Positions 7,730 to 19,157 of a stretch of 64,000 nt of DNA are shown here, piece after piece. Below the pieces are notes generated by a model, which worked only from the letters and a program-made list of their open reading frames with translations, did no database searches and was not told where the DNA came from. How positions within the stretch are numbered: position 1 is the first letter of the stretch; every line of letters begins with the position of its first letter. This DNA is from Microbacterium sp. LWO14-1.2. GTDB taxonomy: Bacteria; Actinomycetota; Actinomycetes; Actinomycetales; Microbacteriaceae. The position numbers and the translations under genes were made by a program. The stretch covers positions 2,852,001 to 2,916,000 of the forward strand of contig NZ_CP151633.1 of NCBI RefSeq assembly GCF_038397715.1, given 5' to 3'.

Positions 7730-10230
7730 TCGACCCCGACCGCTTCCCCGTCGACCCCTGGAAGCTCATCGAGACGCGCTACTCCGAGAACGGCGTCGGC
7801 GAGACGCTGTTCTCGGTGGGGAACGGGTATCTCGGCCTGCGCGGCAACCACATCGAAGGGCGCGGCGCGCACGAGCACGGCACCTTCGTGAACGGCCTGC
7901 ACGAGACCTGGCCCATCCGGCACGCCGAGCAGGCCTACGGGTTCGCCGAGGTCGGGCAGACGATCGTCAACGCCCCCGACGCGAAGGTCATGCGCGTCTA
8001 CGTCGACGACGAGCCGATCTCGTTCGACGTGGCCGACGTGCGCGAGTACCGCCGCACGCTCGACATGCGCACCGGCGTGCTCGAGCGCATCGTCGTGTGG
8101 GAGACCCCGTCCGGTAAGCGCGTGCGCATGCGCGACGAGCGCATCGTCAGCTTCGAGGAGCGCCACCTCGCGATCCTCCGCCTCGAGGTCGTCGTCGAGA
8201 ACTCCGACGCCCCGGTCACGATCAGCTGCCAGCTGCTGAACCGTCAGGACGGCGCTGGCGTCTACGCGGGCACTCCCGCCGAGGCGAAGGGCGGCTTCGA
8301 CCCCCGCAAGGCGGAGAAGATCGCCGAACGAGTGCTGGAGCCGGCCGAGCACTGGCAGGACGGCCTCCGCTCGGCGCTGTCGTACTCGGTCGCCGCATCG
8401 GGCATGACGGTCGCGGTCGTCGCCGACCACATCGTCGAGACCGAGAACGAGTACACCTCGCGCACGCTCATCGACCCGGACATCTCGAAGAACGTCTTCC
8501 GCGTGCAGGCGAAGGCCGGGGTGCCGATCACGATCACCAAGCTCGTGAGCTACCACACGTCGCGCGGCGTGCCCGCCCGCGAGCTCGTCGACCGGTGCCG
8601 CCGATCGCTGGACCGTGTGATGGCCGAGGGCGTCGAGTCGCGGTTCGCCCGACAGGCCGAATGGCTCGCCGCGTTCTGGGATCGCAGCGACGTGCAGATC
8701 GGCGGACGCGACGACATCCAACAGGCGACGCGCTGGTGCCTGTTCCAGCTCGCGCAGGCCTCCGCCCGTGCCGACGGCAACGGCGTCCCGGCGAAGGGCC
8801 TCACCGGATCCGGATACAGCGGTCACTACTTCTGGGACACCGAGATCTACGTCCTGCCGTTCCTCACCTACACGTCGCCGCAGTGGGCGCGCAATGCGCT
8901 GCGGGCGCGCGTGCACATGCTCCCCGCTGCACGGAAGCGCGCCGCCCAGTTGAACGAGGCCGGAGCGCTGTTCCCCTGGCGCACCATCAACGGCGAGGAG
9001 GCGTCGGCGTACTACGCCGCCGGCACCGCGCAGTACCACATCAACGCCGACGTCAGCTTCGCCCTGGGCAAGTACGTCCGCGCGACGGGAGACGAGGACT
9101 TCCTGCGCCGCGAGGGCATCGACGTGGCGATCGAGACCGCGCGGCTGTGGGCCACACTCGGCTTCTGGCGCACGTCTCAGGCGGTGCCGGGCACGTCGGG
9201 AGAGGACGGTGTGGACACCTTCCACATCCACGGCGTCACCGGCCCTGACGAATACACCACGGTCGTGAACGACAACCTCTACACGAACGTCATGGCGCGC
9301 TACAACCTGCGCTACGCGGCGCGGGTCGTGCGCGAGGCGCAGGAGGCGAACGGCGAGGAGTTCGCCAGGGTCGTCGAGCGCACGGGCCTCGGCGAGGGCG
9401 AGGCCGACGCGTGGGAGCGCGCGGCGGACGCCATGTTCATCCCGTACAGCGAGGCCCTCGGCATCCACCCGCAGGACTCCCTGTTCCTCGAGCGGGAGGT
9501 GTGGGACCTGGCGCACACGCCGTCGGATCAGCGCCCGCTGCTGCTGCACTTCCACCCGCTCGTGATCTACCGGTTCCAGGTGCTCAAGCAGGCCGACGTG
9601 GTGCTCGCGCTGTTCCTGCAGGGAAACCACTTCACGCCGGAGGAGAAGAAGGCCGACTTCGATTACTACGACCCGCTGACGACGGGCGACTCGACCCTGT
9701 CGGCCGTGGTGCAGTCGATCCTCGCGGCCGAGGTCGGGTATCAGGAGCTCGCGCTGCGGTACTTCGAGCAGTCGCTGTTCGTCGACCTGCACGATCTGCA
9801 CCACAACGCGTCGGACGGCGTGCACGTGGCCTCGGCCGGCGGCGTGTGGACGGCTCTCGTGTGCGGCTTCGGTGGCATGCGCGACTGGGCGGGCGAGCTG
9901 AGCTTCGACCCGCGACTGCCCGCCGACTGGCCGTCGCTGTCGTTCCCGCTGCAGTGGCAGGGCTCGATGCTGCAGGTCACCCTCACGGCCGACGAGTTGC
10001 GGGTGCACGTGCGGTCGGGCGAGCCGGTGCCGTTCACCGTGCGCGACGAGGCGTTCACTGCGGCGGTCGGCGAGGACGCCGTCGTGCCGCTCGCGGACCA
10101 GGGACCCCTGATCCCCGGGCGTCCGACGCTTCGCCAGTTCGCCAACGCGGTGCGGGAGGACGGCACGCTGCTGTCGGCATCCGTTCCGGTGATCACCACG
10201 GCCATTCCCGTGATCGGCGACGACGACTGA
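7726..10230 (+). CDS. Glycoside hydrolase family 65 disaccharide phosphorylase
   Basis: An 834-aa GH65 protein. It shows the N-terminal beta-sandwich (SVGNGYLGLRGN near residue 29), the (alpha/alpha)6 catalytic barrel (GLTGSGYSGHYFWDTE at about 359-374, the GH65 substrate-site signature) and the general-acid glutamate in GVTGPDEY (about E509). Known members phosphorolyse maltose, trehalose, kojibiose or nigerose with inversion to beta-glucose 1-phosphate; sequence reading alone does not settle which. It overlaps the phosphoglucomutase gene by 4 nt. No transporter or regulator lies nearby, so the disaccharide may be made inside the cell or imported by a distant system. Confidence 0.92.
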   Translation: MIDPDRFPVDPWKLIETRYSENGVGETLFSVGNGYLGLRGNHIEGRGAHEHGTFVNGLHETWPIRHAEQAYGFAEVGQTIVNAPDAKVMRVYVDDEPISFDVADVREYRRTLDMRTGVLERIVVWETPSGKRVRMRDERIVSFEERHLAILRLEVVVENSDAPVTISCQLLNRQDGAGVYAGTPAEAKGGFDPRKAEKIAERVLEPAEHWQDGLRSALSYSVAASGMTVAVVADHIVETENEYTSRTLIDPDISKNVFRVQAKAGVPITITKLVSYHTSRGVPARELVDRCRRSLDRVMAEGVESRFARQAEWLAAFWDRSDVQIGGRDDIQQATRWCLFQLAQASARADGNGVPAKGLTGSGYSGHYFWDTEIYVLPFLTYTSPQWARNALRARVHMLPAARKRAAQLNEAGALFPWRTINGEEASAYYAAGTAQYHINADVSFALGKYVRATGDEDFLRREGIDVAIETARLWATLGFWRTSQAVPGTSGEDGVDTFHIHGVTGPDEYTTVVNDNLYTNVMARYNLRYAARVVREAQEANGEEFARVVERTGLGEGEADAWERAADAMFIPYSEALGIHPQDSLFLEREVWDLAHTPSDQRPLLLHFHPLVIYRFQVLKQADVVLALFLQGNHFTPEEKKADFDYYDPLTTGDSTLSAVVQSILAAEVGYQELALRYFEQSLFVDLHDLHHNASDGVHVASAGGVWTALVCGFGGMRDWAGELSFDPRLPADWPSLSFPLQWQGSMLQVTLTADELRVHVRSGEPVPFTVRDEAFTAAVGEDAVVPLADQGPLIPGRPTLRQFANAVREDGTLLSASVPVITTAIPVIGDDD

Positions 10231-10248
10231 GTATTCTCGCGACCGTCG

Positions 10249-10333
10249 CGCCGAGCCACCCCTTTCGTCTCGAGCCACCCCGCTGCCTACGCCGCGCAAC
10301 GGGGTGGTTCGCGCGGAAAGGGGTGGTTCGGCG
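10249..10333. repeat. Large imperfect palindrome with four ten-base repeats
   Basis: Two 36-nt arms (10249-10284 and 10298-10333) are near-perfect reverse complements around a 13-nt loop. Each arm holds two copies of GA(G/A)CCACCCC in the same orientation, 22 nt apart, so the full element has four copies in mirror arrangement. It sits between the GH65 stop and dnaX. It could act as a strong rho-independent-like terminator (no T run follows) or be a REP-type repeat. Confidence 0.8.
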
Positions 10334-10406
10334 ACGGCGGACGGAACGGGCGGATGCCGGAGGCCGGGGCTGCCTCGATGTCGGCGGCACGCCGTAGGCT
10401 GTTCTG

Positions 10407-12770
10407 GTGACCACAGCCCTCTACCGCCGCTACCGCCCCGAGTCGTTCGGCGAGATGATCGGGCAGTCCCAGGTGACCGAGCCGCTGATGACCGCGCTGC
10501 GCGGCGATCGTGTCGGCCATGCCTACCTGTTCTCCGGGCCGCGAGGCTGCGGCAAGACCACCTCGGCCCGCATCCTGGCCCGCTGCCTGAACTGCGCCGA
10601 GGGGCCGACCGACGTCCCGTGCGGAACCTGCCCGAGCTGCGTCGAGCTGTCGCGGGCGGGCGGCGGGTCCCTCGACGTCGTCGAGATCGACGCCGCGAGC
10701 CACAACGGCGTCGACGACGCCCGTGACCTGCGCGAGCGCGCCACCTTCGCCCCGAGCCGCGACCGCTACAAGATCTTCATCCTCGACGAGGCCCACATGG
10801 TCACGCCGCAGGGATTCAACGCGCTGCTCAAGCTCGTCGAAGAGCCCCCGCCGCACGTGAAGTTCATCTTCGCGACCACCGAGCCCGAGAAGGTGCTCGG
10901 CACGATCCGTTCGCGCACGCACCACTATCCCTTCCGGCTCGTGCCGCCGGCCGCGATGCTCGAGTACGTCGAGAAGCTCTGCGCCGAAGAGGGCGTGGTC
11001 GTCGAGAAGGGTGTGCTGCCGCTCGTCGTGCGCGCCGGCGGCGGATCGCCGCGAGACACCCTGTCGCTGCTCGACCAGCTGATCGCCGGGTCGGACTCCC
11101 CGGCCGGCTCCGAGACCGTGACCGTCGCGTACGAGCGTGCCGTCGCGCTGCTCGGCTACACGCACGCGACCCTGCTCGACGAGATCGTCGACGCGCTCGC
11201 CGCGGGCGACGCCGCAGCGGCGTTCCCCGCGATCGACCGCGTGGTGCAGACCGGACAGGATCCGCGCCGCTTCGTCGACGACCTGCTCGAGCGTCTGCGC
11301 GACCTCATCGTGATCGCAGCCGTCGGCGCCGGCGCCTCGGCCGTGCTCAGGGGCATCGCCGACGACGAGCTCGCGCGCATGCGCACCCAGGCCGAGGCGT
11401 TCGGCTCCGCTCGTCTCTCGCGCACGGCGGACGTCGTGAGCGCCGCCCTCGACGACATGTCGGGTGCGACCTCGCCCCGGCTGCATCTCGAGCTGATGGT
11501 CGCCCGGGTCCTGGCGGGGCCGACGGATGCCGTGGCCGCCGCGCCGGCCGCGCAGCCACGAGCGGCTGCCGGTCAGGCGACTGCACCGTCGAGCCCGGCA
11601 CCTCGCGCTTCCGCGCCGACCTCCGCCGCCCCGCCCGCCAGCGCCGCCCCCGCCGCTGCCGCCGCCCCTGCCGCTGAGCGTGAGGACGCATCCTCCTCTC
11701 CGGACGTCGAGCGGGGGAGCGCAGCCACCGAGGCGACGCGCGCCGAATCCTCCGACACGCCCACTCCGGCATCAGAGACTCCGGCATCCGGGACTCCGGC
11801 ATCCGAGACCTCGGCGCTCGCGTTCCCGACTCAGCCTGCAGCGGCGCCCTCGGGTCCGGTCACGTTCGAGCGGATCACGTCGTCGTGGTCGGCCGTCCTC
11901 AAGCGCCTCGAAGACATCAGCCGCAGCTCCTGGTTGCTGGCCACCGCCGTGCAGCCGTTGGCCTACGTCACCGACACCGACGTCCTCACGCTCGGATTCA
12001 CGAGCCAGCACGACGTCGCGAAGTTCAAGGGGACGACGCCGGGATCGGGGCCGTCCGATCATCTGCGCACCGCGATCGAGCAGGAACTCGGTGTCCGCGT
12101 CAAGTACGTGCCCGCACCCATGCCGCAGGGCGGTGCCCCGCGGCAGCCGTCCTCGTCCGGCGGCTCGGCATCGAGCGAGTCCTCCTCGGCCGGCGCACCC
12201 GCATCGGAGCCTGCGTCAGCGGGATCGACGCGCACCCAGGCCCGCAGTGACTCCGCCGCACCCGTGACGGAGTGGGCGGTCGCGCCGATTCCCGCGTCGC
12301 CCGCTGTGGAGCCGGCAGCCGCCGCGGTCCCGGCAGCCCCGGCAGCCTCCGCGGACCGTCCGGTCACCGCTCCTGCCGCGGGGGCACCCGCTTCTGCTCC
12401 CGCCGAGGTCGACACGGCTCCGCGCGCGGCCGCGGCGCCGACCGTGACGCGTGAGGCCGATCCCGCCGACGACGCGCCACCGCCGTACGACGACGAGCCG
12501 CCGCCCTATGACGACGAGCCGCCCTATGACCCGTCGTACGAGCCCGCGCCGTCCCGAGGGCCGTCTCGTCCCTCCGCCCCGTCGTCGTCCTCGGGCGCCT
12601 CCGCGCCGGCAGCCCCGACGCCTCGATCGGCACCGGCATCCGCCCCGGTCGTCACCGACCGCACCCCGGGCGGGGGAGTGCAGCGCTACGGTGAGGCCGT
12701 CATCCGCCAGGTGCTCGGCGCCACGTTCGTGCGCGAAGAGCCCTACGAGCCCCCCACGAGGTTCTCCTGA
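10407..12770 (+). CDS. dnaX: DNA polymerase III subunits gamma and tau
   Basis: Clamp-loader ATPase of the replisome. Of 787 aa, residues 1-370 are the AAA+ core: [14 protein letters not shown] at the start, Walker [10 protein letters not shown] (about 45-53), a zinc site C..C..C..C including CGTCPSC (about 72-78), Walker B LDEAH (about 129-133) and the arginine-finger SRT motif (about 170). From about 375 the chain is an Ala/Pro/Ser-rich linker with a folded tau segment at about 485-570 and a tandem PPPYDDE-type repeat near 690-708. GTG 10407 has TAGGCT 6 nt upstream, so the mRNA is probably leaderless. The stop overlaps recR by one base (TGATG). Confidence 0.97.
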   Translation: MTTALYRRYRPESFGEMIGQSQVTEPLMTALRGDRVGHAYLFSGPRGCGKTTSARILARCLNCAEGPTDVPCGTCPSCVELSRAGGGSLDVVEIDAASHNGVDDARDLRERATFAPSRDRYKIFILDEAHMVTPQGFNALLKLVEEPPPHVKFIFATTEPEKVLGTIRSRTHHYPFRLVPPAAMLEYVEKLCAEEGVVVEKGVLPLVVRAGGGSPRDTLSLLDQLIAGSDSPAGSETVTVAYERAVALLGYTHATLLDEIVDALAAGDAAAAFPAIDRVVQTGQDPRRFVDDLLERLRDLIVIAAVGAGASAVLRGIADDELARMRTQAEAFGSARLSRTADVVSAALDDMSGATSPRLHLELMVARVLAGPTDAVAAAPAAQPRAAAGQATAPSSPAPRASAPTSAAPPASAAPAAAAAPAAEREDASSSPDVERGSAATEATRAESSDTPTPASETPASGTPASETSALAFPTQPAAAPSGPVTFERITSSWSAVLKRLEDISRSSWLLATAVQPLAYVTDTDVLTLGFTSQHDVAKFKGTTPGSGPSDHLRTAIEQELGVRVKYVPAPMPQGGAPRQPSSSGGSASSESSSAGAPASEPASAGSTRTQARSDSAAPVTEWAVAPIPASPAVEPAAAAVPAAPAASADRPVTAPAAGAPASAPAEVDTAPRAAAAPTVTREADPADDAPPPYDDEPPPYDDEPPYDPSYEPAPSRGPSRPSAPSSSSGASAPAAPTPRSAPASAPVVTDRTPGGGVQRYGEAVIRQVLGATFVREEPYEPPTRFS

Positions 12771-13363
12771 TGTACGACGGAATCGTCCAGGAACTGATCG
12801 ACGAGTTCGGCAGACTGCCGGGCATCGGTCCGAAGTCCGCGCAGCGGATCGCGTTCCACATCCTGCAGACGCCGACGTTCGACGTCGCGCGTCTCTCCGA
12901 GCTGCTCACCGAGATCCGGGTGCGCGTGCGCTTCTGCGAGATCTGCGGCAACGTGGCCGAGCAGGAGCGCTGCGCGATCTGCCGCGACCCGCGCCGCAAC
13001 GGAGCCCTGATCTGTGTCGTGGAGGACGCGAAGGACGTCGCCGCGATCGAGCGAACGCGTGAGTTCCGCGGCCTGTACCACGTGCTCGGCGGGGCGATCA
13101 GCCCGATCGCGGGCATCGGCCCCGACGATCTGCGCATCGCCCAGCTCATGACGCGCCTCGCGGACGGCACCGTGCAGGAGGTCATCCTCGCGACCAACCC
13201 GAACCTCGAGGGCGAGGCCACCGCGAGCTACCTGAGTCGTCTCCTCACCACGATGCAGATCACCGTCTCGCGCCTCGCCTCGGGTCTCCCCGTCGGCGGC
13301 GACCTCGAATACGCCGATGAGGTCACTCTCGGGCGCGCGTTCGAGGGCCGGCGCGTGCTGTGA
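12770..13363 (+). CDS. recR: Recombination mediator RecR
   Basis: RecR helps RecF/RecO load RecA at gapped DNA. The 197-aa protein has the helix-hairpin-helix at the start ([15 protein letters not shown], residues 13-27), a four-cysteine zinc finger ([18 protein letters not shown], about 57-74), a Toprim domain ([12 protein letters not shown], about 82-93) and the C-terminal Walker-like loop. It is the usual length and follows dnaX directly, the standard bacterial pairing. Confidence 0.97.
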   Translation: MYDGIVQELIDEFGRLPGIGPKSAQRIAFHILQTPTFDVARLSELLTEIRVRVRFCEICGNVAEQERCAICRDPRRNGALICVVEDAKDVAAIERTREFRGLYHVLGGAISPIAGIGPDDLRIAQLMTRLADGTVQEVILATNPNLEGEATASYLSRLLTTMQITVSRLASGLPVGGDLEYADEVTLGRAFEGRRVL

Positions 13364-14292
13364 ACGCGCAGGGCGGCTTCTCCCGTCGAGGCTGGCTGCT
13401 CTTCGGGGCGATGGCGCTCCTCTGGGGCGTGCCGTACCTGTTCATCAGCGTCGCGGTCGAGTCGTTCTCGCCGCCCGCGATCGTCGCGGGCCGCACGCTG
13501 ATCGCCGCCCTCCTGCTGCTCCCGTTCGCGATCCGCGGCGGTGCGCTGAAGGCCGCGTGGAAGCACTGGCCGTGGGTCCTCGCGTTCGGGCTCGTCGAGA
13601 TGGCCGGTCCGTTCGTGCTGCTGGGGCACGCCGAGATGACCCTGCCGTCCGGTATGACCGGTCTGCTCGTCGCGACCGTTCCGCTGTTCGCCGCCCTGAT
13701 CGCGCTGGGCGGCGGCGACCGCGGAGTGCTGCGCCCCGCGCGGGGGATCGGCCTCCTCGTCGGCTTCGTCGGCGTCGCGATCGTCGTCGCCGGGCCAGGC
13801 CTCTTCGGAGGTGACGTGAGCCTGCTCGCTGCGGGAGAAGTGCTCCTCGTCGCGATCCTCTACGCGATCGCGCCCTTCATCGTCGCGCGCAAGCTCGCCG
13901 ACGTGCCGTCGTTCGGAACGATCACGCTCTCCCTGCTCATGATCGGCATCCTGTACCTGCCGATCGGTCTGCTGACCCAGCACGAGGTGCCGACGATCAC
14001 CTCGATCGCAGCGCTGCTCGTCCTCGCGGTCGTGTGCACCGCCGTGGCGTTCCTCGCCTTCTTCGCCCTCATCCGCGAGGTGGGGCCGGTTCGCGCACCG
14101 CTGTTCACCTACGTCAACCCGGTGGTGGCGATCATCCTCGGGGCGATCGTGCTCGCCGAGCCGCTCACACCGGGACTGCTCATCGGGTTCCCCCTCATCA
14201 TCGCCGGATGCTGGTTCGCCGCCACCGGCGGGCGGCTGCGGCCTCCGGCATCCACCGCCCCCGACCTGGCCGCGGCCCCGCCCGCGCCCTGA
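13360..14292 (+). CDS. EamA/DMT-family membrane exporter
   Basis: A 310-aa integral membrane protein with about ten hydrophobic helices arranged as two EamA repeats (about residues 10-150 and 155-290). The second repeat ends with [21 protein letters not shown], the best conserved stretch of EamA proteins. Family members export amino acids or other metabolites. GTG 13360 overlaps the recR stop by 4 nt. The neighbouring aspartate-pathway genes could hint at amino-acid export, but this is only proximity. Confidence 0.88.
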   Translation: MNAQGGFSRRGWLLFGAMALLWGVPYLFISVAVESFSPPAIVAGRTLIAALLLLPFAIRGGALKAAWKHWPWVLAFGLVEMAGPFVLLGHAEMTLPSGMTGLLVATVPLFAALIALGGGDRGVLRPARGIGLLVGFVGVAIVVAGPGLFGGDVSLLAAGEVLLVAILYAIAPFIVARKLADVPSFGTITLSLLMIGILYLPIGLLTQHEVPTITSIAALLVLAVVCTAVAFLAFFALIREVGPVRAPLFTYVNPVVAIILGAIVLAEPLTPGLLIGFPLIIAGCWFAATGGRLRPPASTAPDLAAAPPAP

Positions 14293-14377
14293 GTGCTGCG
14301 TCACATGCGCGGTCGGGTATACGACCCGATCGTAGAATGAGCGTGGGCGGATCCGCCCGACATCCCAGGGAGTGAAC

Positions 14378-15658
14378 GTGGCCCTCATCGTGCAGAAGTA
14401 CGGCGGCTCGTCCGTCGCCGACGCAGAGAGCATCAAGCGCGTCGCCAAGCGCATCGTCGACACGCGCCGTGCCGGACACGACGTCGTCGTGGCGGTCAGC
14501 GCGATGGGCGACACGACCGACGAGCTGCTCGACCTCGCGAACGAGGTCGCCCCGATCCCCGCCCCCCGCGAGCTCGACATGCTGCTCTCGAGCGGTGAGC
14601 GCATCTCGATGGCGCTCCTTGCGATGGCGATCCACTCGATGGGGTTCGAGGCGCGCTCGTTCACCGGCAGCCAGGCCGGCATGATCACCGATTCCCAGCA
14701 CGGCGCCGCCCGCATCGTCGACGTGACCCCGGTCCGTCTGCGCGAAGCGCTCGACGAGGGTGCGATCGTGATCGTCGCCGGCTTCCAGGGCTTCAACCGT
14801 GACACCCGCGACATCACGACGCTCGGACGCGGCGGCTCGGACACCACGGCCGTGGCGCTCGCCGCGGCGCTGTCGGCCGACGTGTGCGAGATCTACAGCG
14901 ACGTCGACGGCATCTTCACCTCCGACCCGCGCATCATCCCGAAGGCGCAGAAGCTCGACCACATCTCGAGCGAGGAGATGCTGGAGCTCGCCGCGAACGG
15001 CGCCAAGGTGCTCTACATCCGCGCCGTCGAGTACGCACGCCGTCACGGCGTCCTGATCCACGCCCGTTCGACGTTCTCGTCGTCGGAGGGCACCTACGTT
15101 CTGGGCGAGGGAATGAAGAACCCCCGCGAAGCCGAGGGAGCTGAGATGGAAGAACCGATCGTCGCCGGAGTCGCCACCGACTTCAGCCAGGCCAAGATCA
15201 CGGTCGCAGGCGTGCCTGACGTGCCGGGCAAGGCCGCCGAGATCTTCAAGATCGTCGCCAAGTCGGGTGCGAACGTCGACATGATCGTGCAGAACGTGTC
15301 GGCGACGGGCCGCACCGACATCTCGTTCACGGTGCCCAAGGCCGATGCCGCCGCCGCGCTGAAGTCGCTCGCCGCCGAGCAGGCCGAGGTCGGTTTCAGC
15401 AACCTCGTGCACGACGACCAGATCGGCAAGCTGTCGGTCGTCGGAGCGGGGATGCGCACGCACTCCGGCGTCTCGGCGATCCTCTTCGAGGCGCTGTCGG
15501 CCGGCGGCATCAACATCGAGATGATCTCGACGTCCGAGATCCGCATCTCGGTCGTGCTGCGCGACAGCGATCTCGCAGAGGCCGCTCGCACCGTGCACAG
15601 CGCCTACGGACTCGACGGCGAGATCGAAGCCACGGTCCACGCTGGCACCGGTCGCTGA
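14378..15658 (+). CDS. lysC: Aspartate kinase
   Basis: First enzyme of the aspartate family (lysine, threonine, methionine and diaminopimelate for the wall). The 426-aa protein starts with [13 protein letters not shown], the kinase signature, and has [20 protein letters not shown] at about 130-150. Two ACT domains lie in the C-terminal third, the usual site for Lys/Thr feedback. GTG 14378 is preferred over GTG 14372: AGGGAG lies 5 nt before it and [10 protein letters not shown] is the family start. TAGAAT at 14333-14338 is a likely -10, giving a leader of about 30 nt. An internal start for a beta subunit is present at 15146. Confidence 0.97.
   Translation: MALIVQKYGGSSVADAESIKRVAKRIVDTRRAGHDVVVAVSAMGDTTDELLDLANEVAPIPAPRELDMLLSSGERISMALLAMAIHSMGFEARSFTGSQAGMITDSQHGAARIVDVTPVRLREALDEGAIVIVAGFQGFNRDTRDITTLGRGGSDTTAVALAAALSADVCEIYSDVDGIFTSDPRIIPKAQKLDHISSEEMLELAANGAKVLYIRAVEYARRHGVLIHARSTFSSSEGTYVLGEGMKNPREAEGAEMEEPIVAGVATDFSQAKITVAGVPDVPGKAAEIFKIVAKSGANVDMIVQNVSATGRTDISFTVPKADAAAALKSLAAEQAEVGFSNLVHDDQIGKLSVVGAGMRTHSGVSAILFEALSAGGINIEMISTSEIRISVVLRDSDLAEAARTVHSAYGLDGEIEATVHAGTGR
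15134..15148 (+). promoter_or_regulatory. Internal ribosome site and start for the aspartate kinase beta subunit
   Basis: Inside lysC, GAGGGAG (15134-15140) is followed after 5 nt by an in-frame ATG (15146, codon 257) beginning [14 protein letters not shown]. Corynebacterium and Bacillus aspartate kinases make a separate beta chain from an equivalent internal start, covering the ACT domains. Here it would give 170 aa ending with lysC at 15658. Confidence 0.7.
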
Positions 15659-15670
15659 CCGGCACGGTAG

Positions 15671-16840
<1,170 letters not shown>

Positions 16841-16923
16841 CGGCATCCCCGCCATGCGGATCCGGTCTCGTCGGGCCGGTCCGCGTGGTCTGTCGTGCCG
16901 TGCCCGCGAACTAGACTGTCCTG

Positions 16924-18393
16924 GTGACAGAAACAGTCGATGTCGTCCTGATCGGCGGTGGCATCATGAGCGCCACCCTAGGTACCCTGCTGCACGAGCT
17001 GCAGCCGGACTGGAAGATCGTCGCCTTCGAGCGACTGTCGGACGTGGCCCAGGAATCGTCCAACCCCTGGAACAACGCGGGTACCGGTCACGCTGCGCTC
17101 TGCGAGCTGAACTACATGCCGCAGCAGAAGGACGCACCGCTCGACCCGGCGAAGGCGATCTCTATCAACGAGCAGTTCCAGCAGAGCCGCCAGTTCTGGT
17201 CGTCGCTGGTCGAGAAGGGTGTGCTCGACGAGCCGTCGACGTTCATCAACGCGACGCCGCACATGACCTTCGTGCGCGGCGAGAAGGATGTCGCGTACCT
17301 CAAGGACCGCTACGAGGTGCTGAAGAAGCAGCCGCTGTTCGCGGGTATCGAATACAGCGAGGACTCGCGCGTCATCAACAAGTGGGCGCCGCTTCTCATG
17401 CAGCAGCGCCGCAAGGGCGAGCCCTTCGCGGCCACCCGCGTACCGGCGGGCACCGACGTCGACTTCGGCGCGCTGACCCACCAGCTGTTCGGCCACCTCA
17501 CGAAGTCGGGCGTCTCGCTGCGCACCAACCAGGAGGTCCGCTCGCTGAAGAAGCAGAAGGACGGGTGGCTGGTCAAGTACCGCACGACCGTCGGTCGCAC
17601 GCCCGCCGAGATCAAGGCGCGCTTCGTCTTCGTCGGCGCCGGAGGGTGGGCGCTCAAGCTGCTGCAGCGCTCCGGCATCCCGGAGATCAAGGGCTACGGC
17701 GTCTTCCCCATCGGCGGACAGTTCCTCAAGACCAGCGACCCGAAGATCGTGTCGCAGCACAAGGCCAAGGTCTACTCGCAGGCGTCGGTGGGCGCGCCGC
17801 CCATGTCAGTGCCGCACCTCGACACGCGCGTCGTCGACGGCGAGGCGTCGCTCATGTTCGGTCCGTTCGCGACCTTCAGCCCCAAGTTCCTGAAGAACGG
17901 GTCGCTGCTCGACATCGTGACCCAGGTGCGACCGCACAACCTCATGCCGATGCTGCGGGTCGCGTTCGCGAACCCCGACCTCATCACCTATCTCGTCAGC
18001 GAGCTGCTGAAGAACCACGCGAAGAAGGTCGACAGCCTGCGCACGTTCATGCCGACCGCGAAGGATGAGGACTGGACGCTGATCGACGCCGGTCAGCGCG
18101 CCCAGGTCATGAAGAAGGATCCGAAGAAGGGCGGTGTGCTGCAGTTCGGCACCGAGGTCGTCGCGTCCGCCGACGGCTCGATCGCCGGTCTGCTCGGTGC
18201 GTCGCCCGGTGCGTCCACCGCGGTCCCGATCATGCTCGACCTGCTGAAGAAGTGCTTCCCCGACGAGTACCCGGGCTGGGAGTCCGAGCTGCGTGAGCTG
18301 ATCCCGACGTTCGGCGAGAAGCTGAACACCCAGCCCGCTCTGGCCGCGTCGTCGACGTCGTCGACGGCGGCCACGCTCGGCATCGACGAGTAG
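16924..18393 (+). CDS. mqo: Malate:quinone oxidoreductase
   Basis: Membrane-associated FAD enzyme that oxidises malate to oxaloacetate and reduces the quinone pool. The 489-aa length fits the family. The FAD-binding Rossmann motif VVLIGGGIMSATLG is at about residues 7-20, followed by FERL, and SSNPWNNAGTGHAALCELNY at about 43-62 is highly diagnostic of Mqo. GTG 16924 has TAGACT ending 6 nt before it, indicating a leaderless transcript. The thymidine kinase gene follows after 7 nt. Confidence 0.96.
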   Translation: MTETVDVVLIGGGIMSATLGTLLHELQPDWKIVAFERLSDVAQESSNPWNNAGTGHAALCELNYMPQQKDAPLDPAKAISINEQFQQSRQFWSSLVEKGVLDEPSTFINATPHMTFVRGEKDVAYLKDRYEVLKKQPLFAGIEYSEDSRVINKWAPLLMQQRRKGEPFAATRVPAGTDVDFGALTHQLFGHLTKSGVSLRTNQEVRSLKKQKDGWLVKYRTTVGRTPAEIKARFVFVGAGGWALKLLQRSGIPEIKGYGVFPIGGQFLKTSDPKIVSQHKAKVYSQASVGAPPMSVPHLDTRVVDGEASLMFGPFATFSPKFLKNGSLLDIVTQVRPHNLMPMLRVAFANPDLITYLVSELLKNHAKKVDSLRTFMPTAKDEDWTLIDAGQRAQVMKKDPKKGGVLQFGTEVVASADGSIAGLLGASPGASTAVPIMLDLLKKCFPDEYPGWESELRELIPTFGEKLNTQPALAASSTSSTAATLGIDE

Positions 18394-18400
18394 CGCAGCG

Positions 18401-19054
18401 GTGGCGAAGCTCTACTTCCGCTACGGCGCGATGAACTCGGGCAAGTCCACCGCTCTGCTTCAGGCCGCGTACAACTACGAGGAGCGCGGCCAGCACGTGC
18501 TGCTGGCGAAGCCGGCGATCGACACGAAGGGCGCGTCCGAGATCTCCAGCCGACTGGGGATGACGCGCGAGGTCGACTTCCTGATCGGCCCGGACGACGA
18601 CGCGCGTGCGCTGTTCGACGCGGAGCGCGATCGTGTGCGGAGTGCTGCCGAGGGTGAGCTGTTCCCGGAGGGCCCCGTCGATGTGGCGTGCCTCCTGATC
18701 GACGAGGCCCAGTTCCTCACCGCTCTGCAGGTCGACGATCTGTTCCGCATCGCGATCGAAGACGGCATCCCGGTCATCGCCTACGGCATCCGCAACGACT
18801 TCCTCACGCACGCGTTCCCCGGCTCCGCGCGCCTGCTGGCGATCGCGCACTCCCTCGAGGAGCTCAAGACCATCTGCCGCTGCGGCCGGAAGGCCGTCTT
18901 CAACGGACGAGTCATCGGCGGCCGGTTCGTGTTCTCCGGTGATCAGGTCGCCATCGACGAAGGCGCGGAGGGCGCAGTTGCGCCGGAGCTCACCACCTAC
19001 GAGTCGCTGTGTGGCGCCTGCTACCTGCAGGAGTCCGGCGGACGCCTGGGCTGA
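18401..19054 (+). CDS. tdk: Thymidine kinase
   Basis: Salvage enzyme making dTMP from thymidine. The 217-aa protein is of the TK1-like type: P-loop YGAMNSGKST (residues 8-17), Walker B LLIDEAQFL (about 97-105), and structural zinc cysteines CRC (about 165-167) and CGAC (about 205-208). GTG 18401 begins 7 nt after mqo, so the two are likely co-transcribed although their functions are unrelated. Confidence 0.95.
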   Translation: MAKLYFRYGAMNSGKSTALLQAAYNYEERGQHVLLAKPAIDTKGASEISSRLGMTREVDFLIGPDDDARALFDAERDRVRSAAEGELFPEGPVDVACLLIDEAQFLTALQVDDLFRIAIEDGIPVIAYGIRNDFLTHAFPGSARLLAIAHSLEELKTICRCGRKAVFNGRVIGGRFVFSGDQVAIDEGAEGAVAPELTTYESLCGACYLQESGGRLG

Positions 19055-19102
19055 CAGCCCCTCGCTCTCGCCCGTCCGCGGCCGCGTGACGGGCTCCTCT
19101 TG

Positions 19103-19140
19103 CGTGGTCTGACCGCACTCGATACTGTGGTCAGACCACA
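19103..19140 (+). promoter_or_regulatory. Tandem operators of the lactate regulator, overlapping its promoter
   Basis: TGTGGTCAGACCACA (19126-19140) is a perfect palindrome of the TGGT-N3-ACCA type bound by FadR/LldR-subfamily GntR regulators. CGTGGTCTGACCGCA (19103-19117) is a second copy with imperfect outer bases, 23 bp away centre to centre, about two helical turns. A possible -10 (GATACT, 19121-19126) lies between them. Autorepression of the downstream regulator gene is the natural reading. Confidence 0.8.
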
Positions 19141-19157
19141 CGAGCGGAGGAGAGCGG

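Noticed and set aside
7117..10299. 1060-aa open frame antisense to the GH65 gene
   Set aside because: Shadow of the real gene: composition is Arg/Val/His/Asp-rich with no domain, typical of the opposite strand in GC-rich DNA.
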